Assembly (NCBI GenBank): GCA_963745945.1
Contig: CAVUZG010000007.1
Coordinates: 496,001-560,000 of the forward strand
Direction of reading: 5' to 3'
DNA: 64,000 nucleotides
DNA from: DATFVA01 sp963745945
GTDB lineage: Bacteria; Bacteroidota; Ignavibacteria; Ignavibacteriales; Ignavibacteriaceae
The translations under genes were made by a program, and so were the position numbers. Each line of letters begins with the position of its first letter. The first letter of the stretch is position 1. A model generated the notes under the pieces. It was given only the letters and a program-made list of their open reading frames with translations, was not told the origin of the DNA and ran no database searches. Positions 42,255 through 51,640 of this stretch are shown here, in pieces.

Positions 42255-45200
42255 CTATCCCACTTTCTCTCTCTTCGATGCATCAATTACTTTTGATCTT
42301 GATGTTAAATAGTAAAATGCAGGAATTACAAATAATGTAAGAATTGTAGATGCAATTAATCCGCCGATCGCAACAATACCCATCGGAATTCTCATTTCTT
42401 TTCCCGCTGCGCCAATACCGAGAGCTAAAGGAAGCATACCAAGAATGATTGCTACAGTTGCCATTATCTGCGGCTTAAGCTTGGTCGGACAAGCTTCCAG
42501 TAACGCATCTTTCGGAAGCATTCCCTGTTCTCTTCTAAGCTGGTTTGTGTAATCAAGAATAAGAATAGCGTTGTTAACAACAATTCCAATAAGCATAATT
42601 ATTGCCATAAGCGAAACCACATTAAATGCTGTATTGGTGATATACAAAGCAAGAACAACACCAATCATTGCAAGGAGTACTGTTAACATTATTGAAACAG
42701 GCTGCCAGAAACTTTCAAGTATTGCAGCAAGAAGCATGTACGTTAAAAACACTGCAAGGAAAAAAGCAAAAATCATATCCTGAATCATATCGTTCATCAT
42801 TTTAACATTACCACCCCAGCGTATGTAATACCCCGGCGGAAGATTTAAATCGGAAAGCCTGCTGTCTATTTCACTTGTTATATTTCCAAGCGGAACACCC
42901 GATGCAGGAGCACCTGTAAACATTATGGAAACAAATTTATCCCGGTGAAGAATCTTTGTATAACCATGAGTGAATTTTACATCTGCAAGCTGTGTAAGCC
43001 TGAAAGGACCCATAGGTGAAGCCACTGTAATATTGGAAATTTTTTCAGGGGAATTAACAGATTGATCATCCATTGTTACGGTTATATCGTATTCATTTCC
43101 GAGTTCCCGGTATTTTGAAGATTGAATACCTTCAACAGAAGAACGTAGAGTTAAAGCAAGATCTGTTATGCTCAACCCTGCTTCAACCAGTTTTTCTCTT
43201 TTAGGAAAAACAGTTATTTCAGGTTTGCCTGCACGGGAACTCTGATCGAAGTTAATTAAACCGGGAATGTCTTTTATTCTTTTTACAATTTCATTCTTGT
43301 ATTCTTCAAGCTTGTCGAGATCCTGTCCCATTAAAAAGAACTCTACAGGAGCTCCCGGTCCACCGGAGGAAGAGCCGAGATCAACTTTTATTCTTGCATT
43401 GGGAATATCGGCAAGCTCTTTCACGAAAACAGAAATCATATCAGGCAGGGAAATATTCCTGTCTTTTGCATCAACAAGCTGAACATCCATTAAAGCCATG
43501 TTTGTACCAATATCAAGTTCACTCATTCTGCCAAGGTTAGTGATCATATGTGTAACTTCCGGATGTTTTTTTATCCGGTTTTCAATTTCACTTAATAAAT
43601 TTCCTGTTGCCTGCAAATTGTAGCCTTCGGGCATTTCCACAGAGACTTTTATTTTGCCGTCATCAAATGATGGAAGAAATTCAAAACCTATTTTAGAACC
43701 GAATGTCATCATTACCAGGACAAGAATTACAAAAGAGGAAGCAACTACAATAAAACTGGTGAGTTTATTCTTTAAAAATTTAGCAAGTATGTTTTTATAG
43801 AATTGTGTCTGCTTCTCTTCAAACTCATTCAATTTCCGACTTAATCTTCCCGGCTTATGTTCTTTTGTCAGAATTAAAGAAGCAAGCATCGGGGTTAATG
43901 TAAAAGACATAATAAGCGAAAAAATTGTTGCAAAAACCGCAGCGAGTGCAAGTTCTTTTAACCACATTCCAACCATCGATGACATGTTAGCTACAGGCAA
44001 AAACACTACTAGGTTTGTAAGAGTCGATGCAAGTACTGCAACCATAACCTCAGAAGTTCCCTGGTAAGCAGCCTGTTTTATGGTTTTTCCCATTTTCTTG
44101 TATCGGAAAATATTTTCAATTACAACAATTGAATTTGCAACGAGTACTCCCACCGAAACAGATAAACCCATTAACGTCATCATATTCAATGTTAATCCGA
44201 AAAGCTGGAGTAGAAGAAAGGTAGAAATGATTGACGTCGGCATTGAAAGAGCAACAATTATTGTAGAGCGTAAATCGTGAAGGAAAAGAAAAAGTACAAG
44301 TGCGGTAAAAATAACACCAAGATATATATTGCTCATTGTATCATCAACGCTGCTCTGCACAAATCCCGATTCATCATTTACAATTTCAAGACTTGCACCC
44401 TGAGGAAGCGCAGCTTTTATATCCGGTAATGAAGCTTTAATAGCTTCTGCAACTTTTACAATATTTCCTTCTGTGCTTTTTACAATGCCAAGCCTAACAA
44501 CATTTTCGTTCCGGAAGTTTTGTTTAACATTGTAGTACACTGCTCGCTGTCTGATATCTTTTCCAACGTCTTCAACATCTGCAAACTGTCTTACTTTTTT
44601 GGGACCGAATGGAGTAGGAACTTCAAGCTCATTTATTGCTTCCGGACTTGCAAACTGTCCGTTCAGTCTAACAGTATACTCCTGGTCGCCTATCTGGAAA
44701 TATCCGCCGGGAATATCCATGTTGTGCATTTTTAAAATCTGGCTTAGCTGCGGAAGTGAAATCGAATTTTCATAAACTTCTTTGTTATTAAGAATTACGC
44801 GGACTTCTCTTTCCTGTCCACCTGTAATCTGGACATTAGCCACACCTTCAATCTGGGCGAATCTATCTTTTAACGATTTATCTGCAATTTCATAAAGCTG
44901 TCTTGGGTCAAGATTACCGCTTAACACCAAATCAACAACAGGAAACTGTTTTAAATCAACTTTCTGAACAATCGGTTTCTTGGAGTCTTCGGGCAAATCA
45001 TTTATAATTTCATCAACTTTATTTTTTACTTCCTGGTTTGCAACATCAACATTTTTTCCCATCTGGAATTCAATTATTATAATCGATAATCCATCGAGAG
45101 AATATGATTCAACTCTTTCAATCCTGCTTATAGTGGAGATTGATTCTTCAATTCTTTTGCTTATAAGAGTTTCAATTTCTTTTGGACCCGCACCGGGATA

Positions 45201-45350
45201 AATTGTTGAAATAGTTACATAAGGAATTTCAACATCGGGCTGCAGGTTGAGGTTCAATCTGAAAAAAGAAATTATTCCGAAGATTACAAAAACAAGAAGA
45301 CCAACACTGGTTAATACCGGACGGTTTATTGAAACTTTTGCTAAATACAT
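42255..45350 (-). CDS. RND efflux permease lacking canonical proton-relay residues
   Basis: 1031 residues, usual for AcrB-type permeases: TM1 near 10-30, two large periplasmic loops and twelve helices. In TM4, AcrB has VDDAIVVVEN; here it is VANSIVVIEN (A405, N406), so both relay Asp are missing. In TM10, AcrB has SAKNAILIVEF; here VVNNAILILDY, so the relay Lys is Asn. Everything else looks intact (HDLRSTIIVALSMPTS; ATVAIILGMLPLALG). It is the last gene of a tolC-like, adaptor, permease operon on the minus strand, 12 bases after the adaptor gene. Substrate and driving ion are unknown. Confidence 0.93.
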   Translation of the reverse strand: MYLAKVSINRPVLTSVGLLVFVIFGIISFFRLNLNLQPDVEIPYVTISTIYPGAGPKEIETLISKRIEESISTISRIERVESYSLDGLSIIIIEFQMGKNVDVANQEVKNKVDEIINDLPEDSKKPIVQKVDLKQFPVVDLVLSGNLDPRQLYEIADKSLKDRFAQIEGVANVQITGGQEREVRVILNNKEVYENSISLPQLSQILKMHNMDIPGGYFQIGDQEYTVRLNGQFASPEAINELEVPTPFGPKKVRQFADVEDVGKDIRQRAVYYNVKQNFRNENVVRLGIVKSTEGNIVKVAEAIKASLPDIKAALPQGASLEIVNDESGFVQSSVDDTMSNIYLGVIFTALVLFLFLHDLRSTIIVALSMPTSIISTFLLLQLFGLTLNMMTLMGLSVSVGVLVANSIVVIENIFRYKKMGKTIKQAAYQGTSEVMVAVLASTLTNLVVFLPVANMSSMVGMWLKELALAAVFATIFSLIMSFTLTPMLASLILTKEHKPGRLSRKLNEFEEKQTQFYKNILAKFLKNKLTSFIVVASSFVILVLVMMTFGSKIGFEFLPSFDDGKIKVSVEMPEGYNLQATGNLLSEIENRIKKHPEVTHMITNLGRMSELDIGTNMALMDVQLVDAKDRNISLPDMISVFVKELADIPNARIKVDLGSSSGGPGAPVEFFLMGQDLDKLEEYKNEIVKRIKDIPGLINFDQSSRAGKPEITVFPKREKLVEAGLSITDLALTLRSSVEGIQSSKYRELGNEYDITVTMDDQSVNSPEKISNITVASPMGPFRLTQLADVKFTHGYTKILHRDKFVSIMFTGAPASGVPLGNITSEIDSRLSDLNLPPGYYIRWGGNVKMMNDMIQDMIFAFFLAVFLTYMLLAAILESFWQPVSIMLTVLLAMIGVVLALYITNTAFNVVSLMAIIMLIGIVVNNAILILDYTNQLRREQGMLPKDALLEACPTKLKPQIMATVAIILGMLPLALGIGAAGKEMRIPMGIVAIGGLIASTILTLFVIPAFYYLTSRSKVIDASKREKVG

Positions 45351-45362
45351 TTTTAATTCCTT

Positions 45363-46406
45363 CTATTGAATCACTTTTACAGTTGTTCCATCTGCAAGCT
45401 GGTCTGCGCCTTTAACAATAAGCCTGTCGCCCGGTTTTAATCCTTTGCTCAGCTCATAATAAATTCCGCTTTCGTGCCCGTTTTCCGTGTAAACTTTTAC
45501 CGCTTTACCGTTATTCTCTGTAAAGAGGTAATACCCTTTTTCATCGGTCATCAGCAAATTACGGGGAATGATAATCGCATTCGGGTTTTCGTAAACCAGG
45601 ACTTTTATTTCAACAGTAACGCCATTCATCAATTCATTATTAGGATTATTAAATTCCGATTCCACATAAAATGATTGTCTCATCGGATCTACTCCGAGAG
45701 AGACATCAGTTATTCTTCCCGGGTATTCTTTGCCATTGTATAAAGCGGAGGCTTTCATTCCTTTTTTAATCAAGCCGATTTCTTTTTCGGAAACCCAAAT
45801 TTTTGCACGCATTACATTTGTCTGCGCAACTGTAAACAAGTGAATGTCTTTATTAACATTATCACCTTCATTCACTTTTAAGTCAACTATTCTTCCGTCA
45901 AAAGGTGAATCGATAAATAACATTTGTTTCAATGATTCATAATTTCGTTTGCTTACAAGATACTGTGTTTCTGCACCATCAAAATTTGCCTGCGAAGTTT
46001 CACCGGCTTCAAGCAATGTTTTAATCCTGTCATAACTTTTCTTTGCGTTTTCATAAGATGTTTTTGCCTGCTCGTATTGCAGAGCAGGATTATCGGTATC
46101 AAACTGAACAATTACCTGTTTCTCTTTAACATAATCTCCAACTCTTGCATTAATCTTTTCAATCTTACCTCCAATCATTGCTCCTTTCGTCGCTTCTTTT
46201 ATTCCTGTAAGTTTTGAATAAAAACTGAGATGCTTTTGAAAGGGTTTATATTTAACCTGTTCAACTTTTACAGGAATTCCTTCTTCACCCTGGATTTGCT
46301 CCATACTTTTAGTTTCTTCATTGCTTTTGTTTCCGCATCCGAAAGCCAAAAATCCAAGCAATACAGTTACCAGGTAAATATTTATTGTTTTAATTAAAGG
46401 TCTCAT
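45363..46406 (-). CDS. RND periplasmic adaptor lipoprotein
   Basis: 347 residues. The lipobox is FGC near residue 24 (VLLGFLAFGCGNKSNE), so it is anchored in a membrane by lipid. A lipoyl-like half (GGKIEKINARVGDYVKEKQVIVQFD), an alpha-hairpin (LQYEQAKTSYENAKKSYDRIKTLLE), the second lipoyl half (SPFDGRIVDLKVNEGDNV) and a beta-barrel follow in the standard order of membrane fusion proteins. It links the inner-membrane permease with the outer-membrane channel encoded upstream. Confidence 0.93.
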   Translation of the reverse strand: MRPLIKTINIYLVTVLLGFLAFGCGNKSNEETKSMEQIQGEEGIPVKVEQVKYKPFQKHLSFYSKLTGIKEATKGAMIGGKIEKINARVGDYVKEKQVIVQFDTDNPALQYEQAKTSYENAKKSYDRIKTLLEAGETSQANFDGAETQYLVSKRNYESLKQMLFIDSPFDGRIVDLKVNEGDNVNKDIHLFTVAQTNVMRAKIWVSEKEIGLIKKGMKASALYNGKEYPGRITDVSLGVDPMRQSFYVESEFNNPNNELMNGVTVEIKVLVYENPNAIIIPRNLLMTDEKGYYLFTENNGKAVKVYTENGHESGIYYELSKGLKPGDRLIVKGADQLADGTTVKVIQ

Positions 46407-46448
46407 TTCAATCCTCTTCTCCTCTATTGGATTTATTTGAAAATCATT

Positions 46449-47873
46449 TTAGTCATTTAATAATTCGAACATTGAATAATACTCCGGTGAAACTTTTCCT
46501 ATCATTTGTTCAAGTTCGTATCGTGTAATTAAATAACTATAAACTGTCTGAAGCCTGTTTAATCTTGCCTGTCTCAATGCTATATCCGCATTCTGTACTT
46601 CAAGCTGACTGCTGGAGCCCTCTTTATATCTGACAGTTGCAATCCGGTAAGCTCTCTCAGCCAGCGACACATTTCTATCCTGAGCTTCAACAACAGTCTG
46701 CACTCTTTTTAATTCATTTATTTTTGATTTAACCTGTGCGGTTAAATAATCTTTTAACTGGGAAACCTGTTCCTCTGTCTGCTTATACGTCAAAGTTGAT
46801 TGTTCAACACGTTGAGAAGTCCGCTGTCCTTTCCAGATATTAATAGAAAAATTTACCCCTACAGTTAAAGAGGAATAATTCTGGAAATCCCATTTATCAG
46901 AGGAACCGGCATAAGAATAATTTCCGAAAGCCGCAATGTTAGGCCAGTATTCTGCACGATCCAAATCTATAAAAGCATCATCAACCTGTGCTTTCAGACT
47001 TAGTGTCTGAATACTTAAATTCGATTTCAGAACTTCATCGACCATATCCTGTGTTTCCGGAACCGTCATCGGCTGATATGTTATACTTCCGTCAACATCT
47101 ATTTCGTTTTCAGGATTTAATCCAAGCAGAATTTTTAAGCCGTCTTTTGCATCCTTTAATTTATTTTCCATATCAAGTAACGTTGGTCTGATATTCTCCA
47201 CCTGGACCTGTGCCTGCAAATCATCAAATTCAGAAACCAATCCCTGTCCGTATAGTGCGTTTACGTTTTTGTAATTATCCTGAGCGTTTTCAAAGCTTGC
47301 TTTTGTTATCTGGTAAACTTCCTTTGTAAGAAGTACGCCGTAAAATGCTTTTTCTACATTTAATACGGTAGATGAAATTGTGTTTTTCAATTGAGCTTTG
47401 GAAAGATCGAGATAAATCTGTGAGGCGCCGATTCCCCGGAACACAGCAGAACTGAAAAGTACCTGGGTAAGCTGCAGATTTGTTTGGTAATTATTTGCAA
47501 GCGTGAATGATTGCAAACTGTATCCAACTGGTTTGAACTTATTATTATCACGCGGGATAACATTTTCATCAAACAGGATTGAATAAGTTGCATTCCCAAG
47601 CAGCGCTCCAAAATCTGGAAAGGGTGTTTTAGGTTTTTCTATAAAGTGACTTAAACCCGCAGAGAAATCAAGGCTTGGCAATGCATAGCCGAATGCCTCG
47701 TGAACAGCAGCGTTGGCTTTCTGAACATTCATCTCAGCTATTTTAACATCACTGTTATTTTTAAGTGCTGTTTTTATTGCTTCATCTATTGTGAGAGTTT
47801 GTGTCTGCGAAAAACTGAAGCCGGCAAATAATAAGAAAAATATTATTAACATATAATTTGATTTTGGTTTCAT
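46449..47873 (-). CDS. TolC-family outer-membrane efflux protein
   Basis: 474 residues. Signal peptide (YMLIIFFLLFAGFSFSQ), then the duplicated helical-barrel pattern of TolC proteins: LTIDEAIKTALKNNSDVKIAEMNV in the first half and IQTLSLKAQVDDAFIDLDRA in the second, with VRYKEGSSSQLEVQNADIALRQA near the end. It forms the exit duct for the adaptor and permease genes that follow 42 bases downstream. First gene of the operon; its promoter lies in the upstream 346-bp gap. Confidence 0.93.
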   Translation of the reverse strand: MKPKSNYMLIIFFLLFAGFSFSQTQTLTIDEAIKTALKNNSDVKIAEMNVQKANAAVHEAFGYALPSLDFSAGLSHFIEKPKTPFPDFGALLGNATYSILFDENVIPRDNNKFKPVGYSLQSFTLANNYQTNLQLTQVLFSSAVFRGIGASQIYLDLSKAQLKNTISSTVLNVEKAFYGVLLTKEVYQITKASFENAQDNYKNVNALYGQGLVSEFDDLQAQVQVENIRPTLLDMENKLKDAKDGLKILLGLNPENEIDVDGSITYQPMTVPETQDMVDEVLKSNLSIQTLSLKAQVDDAFIDLDRAEYWPNIAAFGNYSYAGSSDKWDFQNYSSLTVGVNFSINIWKGQRTSQRVEQSTLTYKQTEEQVSQLKDYLTAQVKSKINELKRVQTVVEAQDRNVSLAERAYRIATVRYKEGSSSQLEVQNADIALRQARLNRLQTVYSYLITRYELEQMIGKVSPEYYSMFELLND

Positions 47874-48219
47874 TTAACTTCCGCTCTGGTTTTGATTTTT
47901 ACAACCGGGAAGGAGATAGAATTGTGTGAACGAAAAGCTAAAACTGTTCGCTCCCAACTTGAGAAAACTGGTAAGCACCTGAGATTCATTAATCTCCCCC
48001 GGATACAAAAAATTTTATTTATCTCCCCTTTCTATCCGATTTCTGTTTTGGTTCCGGAAAAAGGATAAAAAGTTCTTTTCAAAATTATAGAATTAATTAG
48101 GAATTTGTAAATAAAATGATGTTAAATTTTGAGGAATTATGTGAACGGAAGATTTTTATGGTGAGTGGAAGATATGCCAGATTTCTGAAATCCGGCATAT
48201 CAAAAGATTAAATTGAATT
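47874..48219. other. Intergenic region between pckA and the efflux operon
   Basis: 346 bases. It holds the end of the pckA transcript (a palindrome at 48171-48201) and the unlocated promoter of the RND operon. GAAGGAG lies ahead of the tolC-like start on the minus strand but rather far (about 30 bases). A GAGATT...AATCTC hairpin occurs near 47982-47997. No gene remnant seen. Confidence 0.4.
48171..48201 (-). terminator. Palindrome after pckA
   Basis: GATATGCC-A-GATTTC and GAAAT-C-C-GGCATATC form about 14 pairs with a 2-base turn. It follows the pckA stop by 19 bases but lacks a clear T run on the minus strand, so it may be an RNA-stabilising hairpin rather than an intrinsic terminator. Confidence 0.5.
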
Positions 48220-49866
48220 TTACTTCAATCGTATCGGTCCGGCTTTCTTTACTTCGTCTGAAGTTCCTTCTGCAAAGAGCTTAAAGTTTTCAATAAACCT
48301 GGCAGCAAGTGCATCATACTTTTTCCAGTATTCATCTTTACTTCCCCAGCTTGATGAAGGATCAAGTACATCTTCAGGAACCTCCGGACAACTCAATGGA
48401 ACTTCGAATCCGAACAACTTATCTTTTCTGTACTTTACTTTATCAAGTTTTCCGTCAAGAGCAGCATTTAAAAGATTACGGGTATGGCGTATGCTTATTC
48501 TTTTTCCTACACCAAATCTTCCGCCTACCCAGCCGGTGTTTACGAGCCAGACATTTGCATTATGTTTCAGCATTCTCTGCTTCAGCATTTCGGAATATTC
48601 ATAAGGATGACGAACCATAAACGGTGCACCAAAGCATGCGCTGAAAGTAATTTGCGGTTCAATTCCAAGTCCAATTTCTGTTCCGGCAATTTTAGATGTA
48701 TAGCCGCTAATGAAATGATATTGTGCCTGCTCAGGATTTAGTTTTGCAATCGGGGGAAGAACTCCAGAAGCATCGCAGGTTAGAAATATTATATTTTTAG
48801 GGTGACTTCTTACATATGCATCTTCAACTACATTCGGAATAAATTCAAGAGGATAAGAGGCACGTGTATTTTCAGTAATATGATCATCATCCAGATCGAT
48901 ATTTCTTGATACCGGATCAAAAACAACATTCTCAAGTATAGTTCCAAATCTTCTTGTAGTTGCATAAATTTCAGGTTCATGTTCTGCTGAAAGTCTTATC
49001 ACTTTTGCGTAACATCCGCCTTCAAAATTAAATACGCCTTCACTGCTCCAGCCGTGCTCATCATCTCCGATTAAACCTCTTGTAGGATCAGCAGATAATG
49101 TTGTTTTTCCGGTTCCGCTTAATCCGAAGAACAATGCAACATCTTTCTTTGAACCGACGTTTGCAGAACAGTGCATCGGAAGAACATCTTCAAAAGTTAG
49201 GAGAAAATTAAGTACAGTAAATATTGATTTCTTAATTTCACCGCCGTAAAGTGAGTTGGCAATAATTGCGGTTCTTTCTGCAAAATTTAAAACGATTGCG
49301 GTTTCAGTTCTTGTTCCGTCTATTGAGGGATCAACATTGAAACCGGGCAAAGCAATTACTGTAAAATCGGGAATAAACTTTTTGAGTTCGTCTCTGTCAT
49401 TTGTTGTTATAAACATATTTCTTGCAAACAGACTGTGCCATGCTTTTTCAGTAATTATTCTGATAGGCATTCTATAATCAGGGTCAGCGCCTGCATAACA
49501 ATCCTGTACAAATAATTCTTCACCCTGGCAAAATGCCTGAACTCTTCCCATAAGCTGGTTAAATTTTTCAGAGCTGAAGGGACGATTATGAACTCCCCAC
49601 CAGATTTTATCATTAGTAGTTTGTTCCTGCACAACAAATTTATCAGCAGCAGCACGAGCAGTATGTTTGCCTGTATTAACCACAAGAGCTCCGTGCCTGG
49701 TAAGCTTTCCTTCATTACGGAAAACAATTTCTTCATAAAGTGCTTCTTCGGGAAGATTCCAGAAGACTCTGTCGAGTCCGGTTAATCCCTGGTTTTTCAA
49801 TCTGAAATCTGAAGCAAGCTCCATTGCCTGCTTGGTCGCGGGGGTATCGAATTCGAGATATTTCAT
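48220..49866 (-). CDS. pckA: Phosphoenolpyruvate carboxykinase (ATP)
   Basis: 548 residues from the ATG in MKYLEFDTP. Converts oxaloacetate and ATP to phosphoenolpyruvate, CO2 and ADP, the first committed step of gluconeogenesis. The kinase signature FFGLSGTGKTTLSADP is the ATP-type P-loop, followed by GDDEHGWSSEGVFNFEGGCY (metal and active-site region), and YHFISGYTSKIAGTE. The start overlaps the upstream aminotransferase stop by four bases (ATGA), with GAGGG before it; a TTG six bases further upstream is less likely. The pair links aspartate to gluconeogenesis: aspartate to oxaloacetate to PEP. Confidence 0.97.
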   Translation of the reverse strand: MKYLEFDTPATKQAMELASDFRLKNQGLTGLDRVFWNLPEEALYEEIVFRNEGKLTRHGALVVNTGKHTARAAADKFVVQEQTTNDKIWWGVHNRPFSSEKFNQLMGRVQAFCQGEELFVQDCYAGADPDYRMPIRIITEKAWHSLFARNMFITTNDRDELKKFIPDFTVIALPGFNVDPSIDGTRTETAIVLNFAERTAIIANSLYGGEIKKSIFTVLNFLLTFEDVLPMHCSANVGSKKDVALFFGLSGTGKTTLSADPTRGLIGDDEHGWSSEGVFNFEGGCYAKVIRLSAEHEPEIYATTRRFGTILENVVFDPVSRNIDLDDDHITENTRASYPLEFIPNVVEDAYVRSHPKNIIFLTCDASGVLPPIAKLNPEQAQYHFISGYTSKIAGTEIGLGIEPQITFSACFGAPFMVRHPYEYSEMLKQRMLKHNANVWLVNTGWVGGRFGVGKRISIRHTRNLLNAALDGKLDKVKYRKDKLFGFEVPLSCPEVPEDVLDPSSSWGSKDEYWKKYDALAARFIENFKLFAEGTSDEVKKAGPIRLK

Positions 49867-51080
49867 GACCAATCCCTCACTAATTTTCTGTCGCCAATGT
49901 AAAGTTCATTCGGTGAATTAGGATCGAGCGCCCATTTCATTCTTTCTATTCCTTCGGTGATATCTTTAATTGCACCGCAGTAACTTAATCTTAAGTAACC
50001 TTCCATTCCGAATTCAGCACCGGGAACAGTTAAAACCTGTACTTTATCAATTAAAAATTCCGATAGTTTATTTGAACTTTTCTCGTAAGCAGAAAAATCT
50101 GCAAAGCAATAAAATGTTCCATCAGGTTTGGTTACTTTTACGCCTTCAAATGATTTAAGAAGATCAATCATTACGTTCCGGTTATTTTCAAGAGTAGCAC
50201 GGAGACTCTCAACTCCTGACTGAATTCCGTTTATCGCACCAACTGCAGCTTTCTGCAAAAGCACTGAAGGTCCTGACGTCTGATGTCCCTGGATATTAGA
50301 CATTGCTTCAATCAGTTTTTTATTTCCAACAGCCCAGCCTATACGGAAGCCCGTCATCGCATATTGTTTTGAAACTCCGTTTATAACAATCAGTTTTGAG
50401 TTTTCATCGAGTTTCTTTGCATATTTATAACAGTTAATTGGTTTCTTTCCATCAAATATTAAACGATGATATATGTCGTCCATTATCAGGTAAAGATCTT
50501 TTCTCTCGCAGAAATCTACTATGTCTGAAATAAAATCCTCTGAGTACATCGCCCCGGAAGGATTATTAGGACTATTAATTATCACTGCTTTGGTATAAGT
50601 GCCGACACGGTCTTCAATATCTTTTAAACGAGGATAAAAAGTTCCGTCTTCTGTTTTTGCAGCAACTCCTATTGCGCCGACAAGTTTTGCCATATCTGGA
50701 TAACTTACCCAGTAAGGTGCCGGATAAATAACTTCTTCCTGCGGATTTAGAATTGCCTGCAGAGCAACCATAATTGCCTGTTTGGCTCCGCTTGAAGCGA
50801 TAACATTTTCAGGATTTACTTTTCTTCCGTAAAATTCTTCAGTATACCTTATAATTGCCTGTTTTAAGGCGGGAATTCCGTCTGCCGGTGCGTATCTTAC
50901 TTCCCCGGTATTAACATGTGCAACTGTTGCAAGTATAGCATCCATCGGCACCCTGCTTTTCGGTTCACCTCCGCCAAGGTGAATTACCGGATCACCTTTT
51001 TCTTTTAAGATGGCAAATTTCTCATTCAACTTTAAAGTCGGCGAGGCTTTAATTGATTTGGCTATTAAACTTAAACTCAT
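49863..51080 (-). CDS. PLP-dependent aminotransferase, aspartate aminotransferase-like
   Basis: 405 residues of fold type I, class I/II. The PLP Lys is in NGVSKQYAMTGFRIGWAVG; SPNNPSGAMY and MDDIYHRLIF hold the Asn and Asp/Tyr that contact the cofactor. Substrate assignment to aspartate/2-oxoglutarate is supported by the overlap with the PEP carboxykinase gene, which consumes its oxaloacetate product, but relatives act on other amino acids. A Bacteroidota-type promoter lies 50 bases upstream. Confidence 0.9.
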   Translation of the reverse strand: MSLSLIAKSIKASPTLKLNEKFAILKEKGDPVIHLGGGEPKSRVPMDAILATVAHVNTGEVRYAPADGIPALKQAIIRYTEEFYGRKVNPENVIASSGAKQAIMVALQAILNPQEEVIYPAPYWVSYPDMAKLVGAIGVAAKTEDGTFYPRLKDIEDRVGTYTKAVIINSPNNPSGAMYSEDFISDIVDFCERKDLYLIMDDIYHRLIFDGKKPINCYKYAKKLDENSKLIVINGVSKQYAMTGFRIGWAVGNKKLIEAMSNIQGHQTSGPSVLLQKAAVGAINGIQSGVESLRATLENNRNVMIDLLKSFEGVKVTKPDGTFYCFADFSAYEKSSNKLSEFLIDKVQVLTVPGAEFGMEGYLRLSYCGAIKDITEGIERMKWALDPNSPNELYIGDRKLVRDWS

Positions 51081-51129
51081 ATTAAATCCCCATAGATTAA
51101 CTATAGATTTACAAAAAATATTTACACAT

Positions 51130-51160
51130 CAAAATTATTGGTAGTTGACCTGATAAGCAA
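51130..51160 (-). promoter_or_regulatory. Promoter of the aminotransferase-pckA operon
   Basis: On the minus strand: TTG, 20 bases, TAATTTTG, identical in -7 octamer and spacing to the tRNA-Lys promoter. The expected start of transcription is about 45 bases before the start codon. Confidence 0.55.
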
Positions 51161-51172
51161 GATAATATTATG

Positions 51173-51180
51173 TAATTTTG
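51173..51180 (+). promoter_or_regulatory. Possible -7 element of the cupin gene
   Basis: TAATTTTG, the same octamer as in the two better promoters here, 20 bases before the cupin ATG. No TTG lies at the usual 19-21 base distance (nearest at 25), so support is weaker. Confidence 0.3.
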
Positions 51181-51199
51181 ATAAAATCGAAATAAATCA

Positions 51200-51520
51200 A
51201 TGAAGATAAAAAACATTTTTAATGATATTCCTTCAAATCTTTCCAAAGAAATTCTTGATGAAATAATTTCAACGGATAAAATCAGGATAGAAAGAATAAT
51301 ATCAAAAGGTCAGACTTCTCCCGAAAATTTTTGGTATGATCAGGAAGAAAATGAGTGGGTGATTGTAATAAAAGGAAAAGCTAAACTGAAAATTATCGAT
51401 GAAGATAAACTGATTGAATTAAACGAAGGAGATTATATAAATATTCCTTCTCACAAAAAACACAGAGTTGAATGGACAGATCCGGAAAGTGAAACAATCT
51501 GGCTTGCGGTGTTTTATTGA
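51200..51520 (+). CDS. Small cupin-domain protein
   Basis: 106 residues, a single cupin barrel: motif 1 region TSPENFWYDQEENEWVIVIK with Glu but without the usual two His, and motif 2 EGDYINIPSHKKHRVEW with His. The loss of motif-1 His suggests weak or no metal binding. It is divergent from the aminotransferase-pckA operon and may share regulation with it. No Shine-Dalgarno is seen. Function unknown. Confidence 0.75.
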   Translation: MKIKNIFNDIPSNLSKEILDEIISTDKIRIERIISKGQTSPENFWYDQEENEWVIVIKGKAKLKIIDEDKLIELNEGDYINIPSHKKHRVEWTDPESETIWLAVFY

Positions 51521-51640
51521 AGTGAAGATTTGACATTGATGAGTTATATTTAATAAAAAAGAAATATTGAATTTTTTATCGGAATGTTTTAATAAATAGT
51601 TTTTGAATTTTATTACGCACTTATCTTGAAAGGATCCACA

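Noticed and set aside
42571..45201. Several rightward frames of 60-75 codons across the RND permease
   Set aside because: Antisense shadows of a long conserved gene.
47940..48010. GAGATT/AATCTC hairpin region considered as a riboswitch for the efflux operon
   Set aside because: No conserved core of a known riboswitch class is recognisable, and it is not adjacent to the start codon.
48309..49785. Rightward frames across pckA, including one of 103 codons
   Set aside because: Antisense to the strongly conserved PEP carboxykinase; low-complexity translations.
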